Origin: Candidatus Sumerlaeota bacterium | GTDB lineage: Bacteria; Sumerlaeota; Sumerlaeia; Sumerlaeales; Sumerlaeaceae | Length of the DNA: 64,000 nucleotides | Direction: 5' to 3' | Assembly (NCBI GenBank): GCA_026398535.1 | Contig: JAPLSQ010000073.1 | Location: 1-64,000, forward strand | Shown: in pieces, positions 63,979 to 64,000 of the stretch | Layout: each line of letters begins with the position of its first letter | How positions within the stretch are numbered: the first letter of the stretch is position 1 | Notes under the pieces: generated by a model | The model's input: only the letters and a program-made list of their open reading frames with translations | Told to the model about the DNA's origin: nothing | The model's database searches: none | Program-made: the position numbers and the translations under genes

Positions 63979-64000
63979 ATGGAAATTCGTCAAGCGTCCC
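63979..64000 (+). CDS. Start of a further gene, cut by the right edge
   Basis: An ATG eleven bases after the MFS stop begins MEIRQAS and runs off the window. Such a start is typical of GNAT acetyltransferases, but seven residues cannot establish a family. Confidence 0.25.

Overview
This is a GC-rich (about 60% by eye), densely coded stretch of chromosome from a Gram-negative bacterium. The outer membrane is implied by lipoprotein signal peptides, a TolB-like propeller protein, an O-antigen-ligase-type polymerase and exported sugar enzymes. Several traits are common in the PVC group and in uncultivated neighbours such as Hydrogenedentota or Sumerlaeota: an extended GroES-like protein, a DUF1343 muramidase, rows of GspG-like pseudopilins, a PqqD-like/Memo fusion and an apgM-type enzyme beside threonine synthase. 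The phylum cannot be fixed from the sequence alone. I found no rRNA, tRNA, CRISPR array, phage or complete insertion sequence.

Left part (1-24 kb): a Ser/Thr kinase cut by the left edge; an orphan GroES-like protein; a degenerate nucleotidyltransferase divergent from glnD; a YfhO-type membrane protein; a TolB-like protein; a PDZ/radical-SAM/DUF512 protein; an exported TPR-like protein; ppdK with a histone-H1-like Lys/Ala/Pro tail; a coiled-coil lipoprotein; pyrD; a TerB/DUF697-like protein; a YugP-type zinc protease; aspS; a class A beta-lactamase-like hydrolase; and a carbamate kinase.

Middle part (24-45 kb): a DUF350-like membrane protein and an RGGFG-motif lipoprotein; a thrC/apgM-like pair that probably makes threonine from homoserine; a decayed marR beside an ABC exporter; an LssY_C protein, a DUF4911-like protein and an O-antigen ligase/TPR protein; a Memo-family protein; a GH43 glycosidase overlapping a family 2 glycosyltransferase; a phosphoesterase; an integral-membrane transferase coupled to rsmA; and an epimerase plus DapA-like aldolase pair that ends in a clear terminator before tsf.

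Right part (45-64 kb): a cation/proton antiporter, ferritin, a small membrane protein behind a candidate sigma-54 promoter, ribE-ribBA, a GT-C-like membrane protein divergent from a GT2-methyltransferase fusion, a DUF1343 (NamZ-like) muramidase, another large membrane protein, ffh, five tandem GspG-like pseudopilin genes (the first decayed) and an MFS exporter.

The recurring theme is the cell surface: four polytopic YfhO/GT-C-type proteins, two GT2 proteins, an O-antigen ligase, a muramidase and pseudopilins, scattered between housekeeping genes. Most transcription units are one to three genes long. Several gaps carry short inverted repeats that recur elsewhere in the window. The least explained items are the five-gene pseudopilin row, the tailed PPDK, the PqqD-like/Memo fusion, and the epimerase/DapA-like pair.
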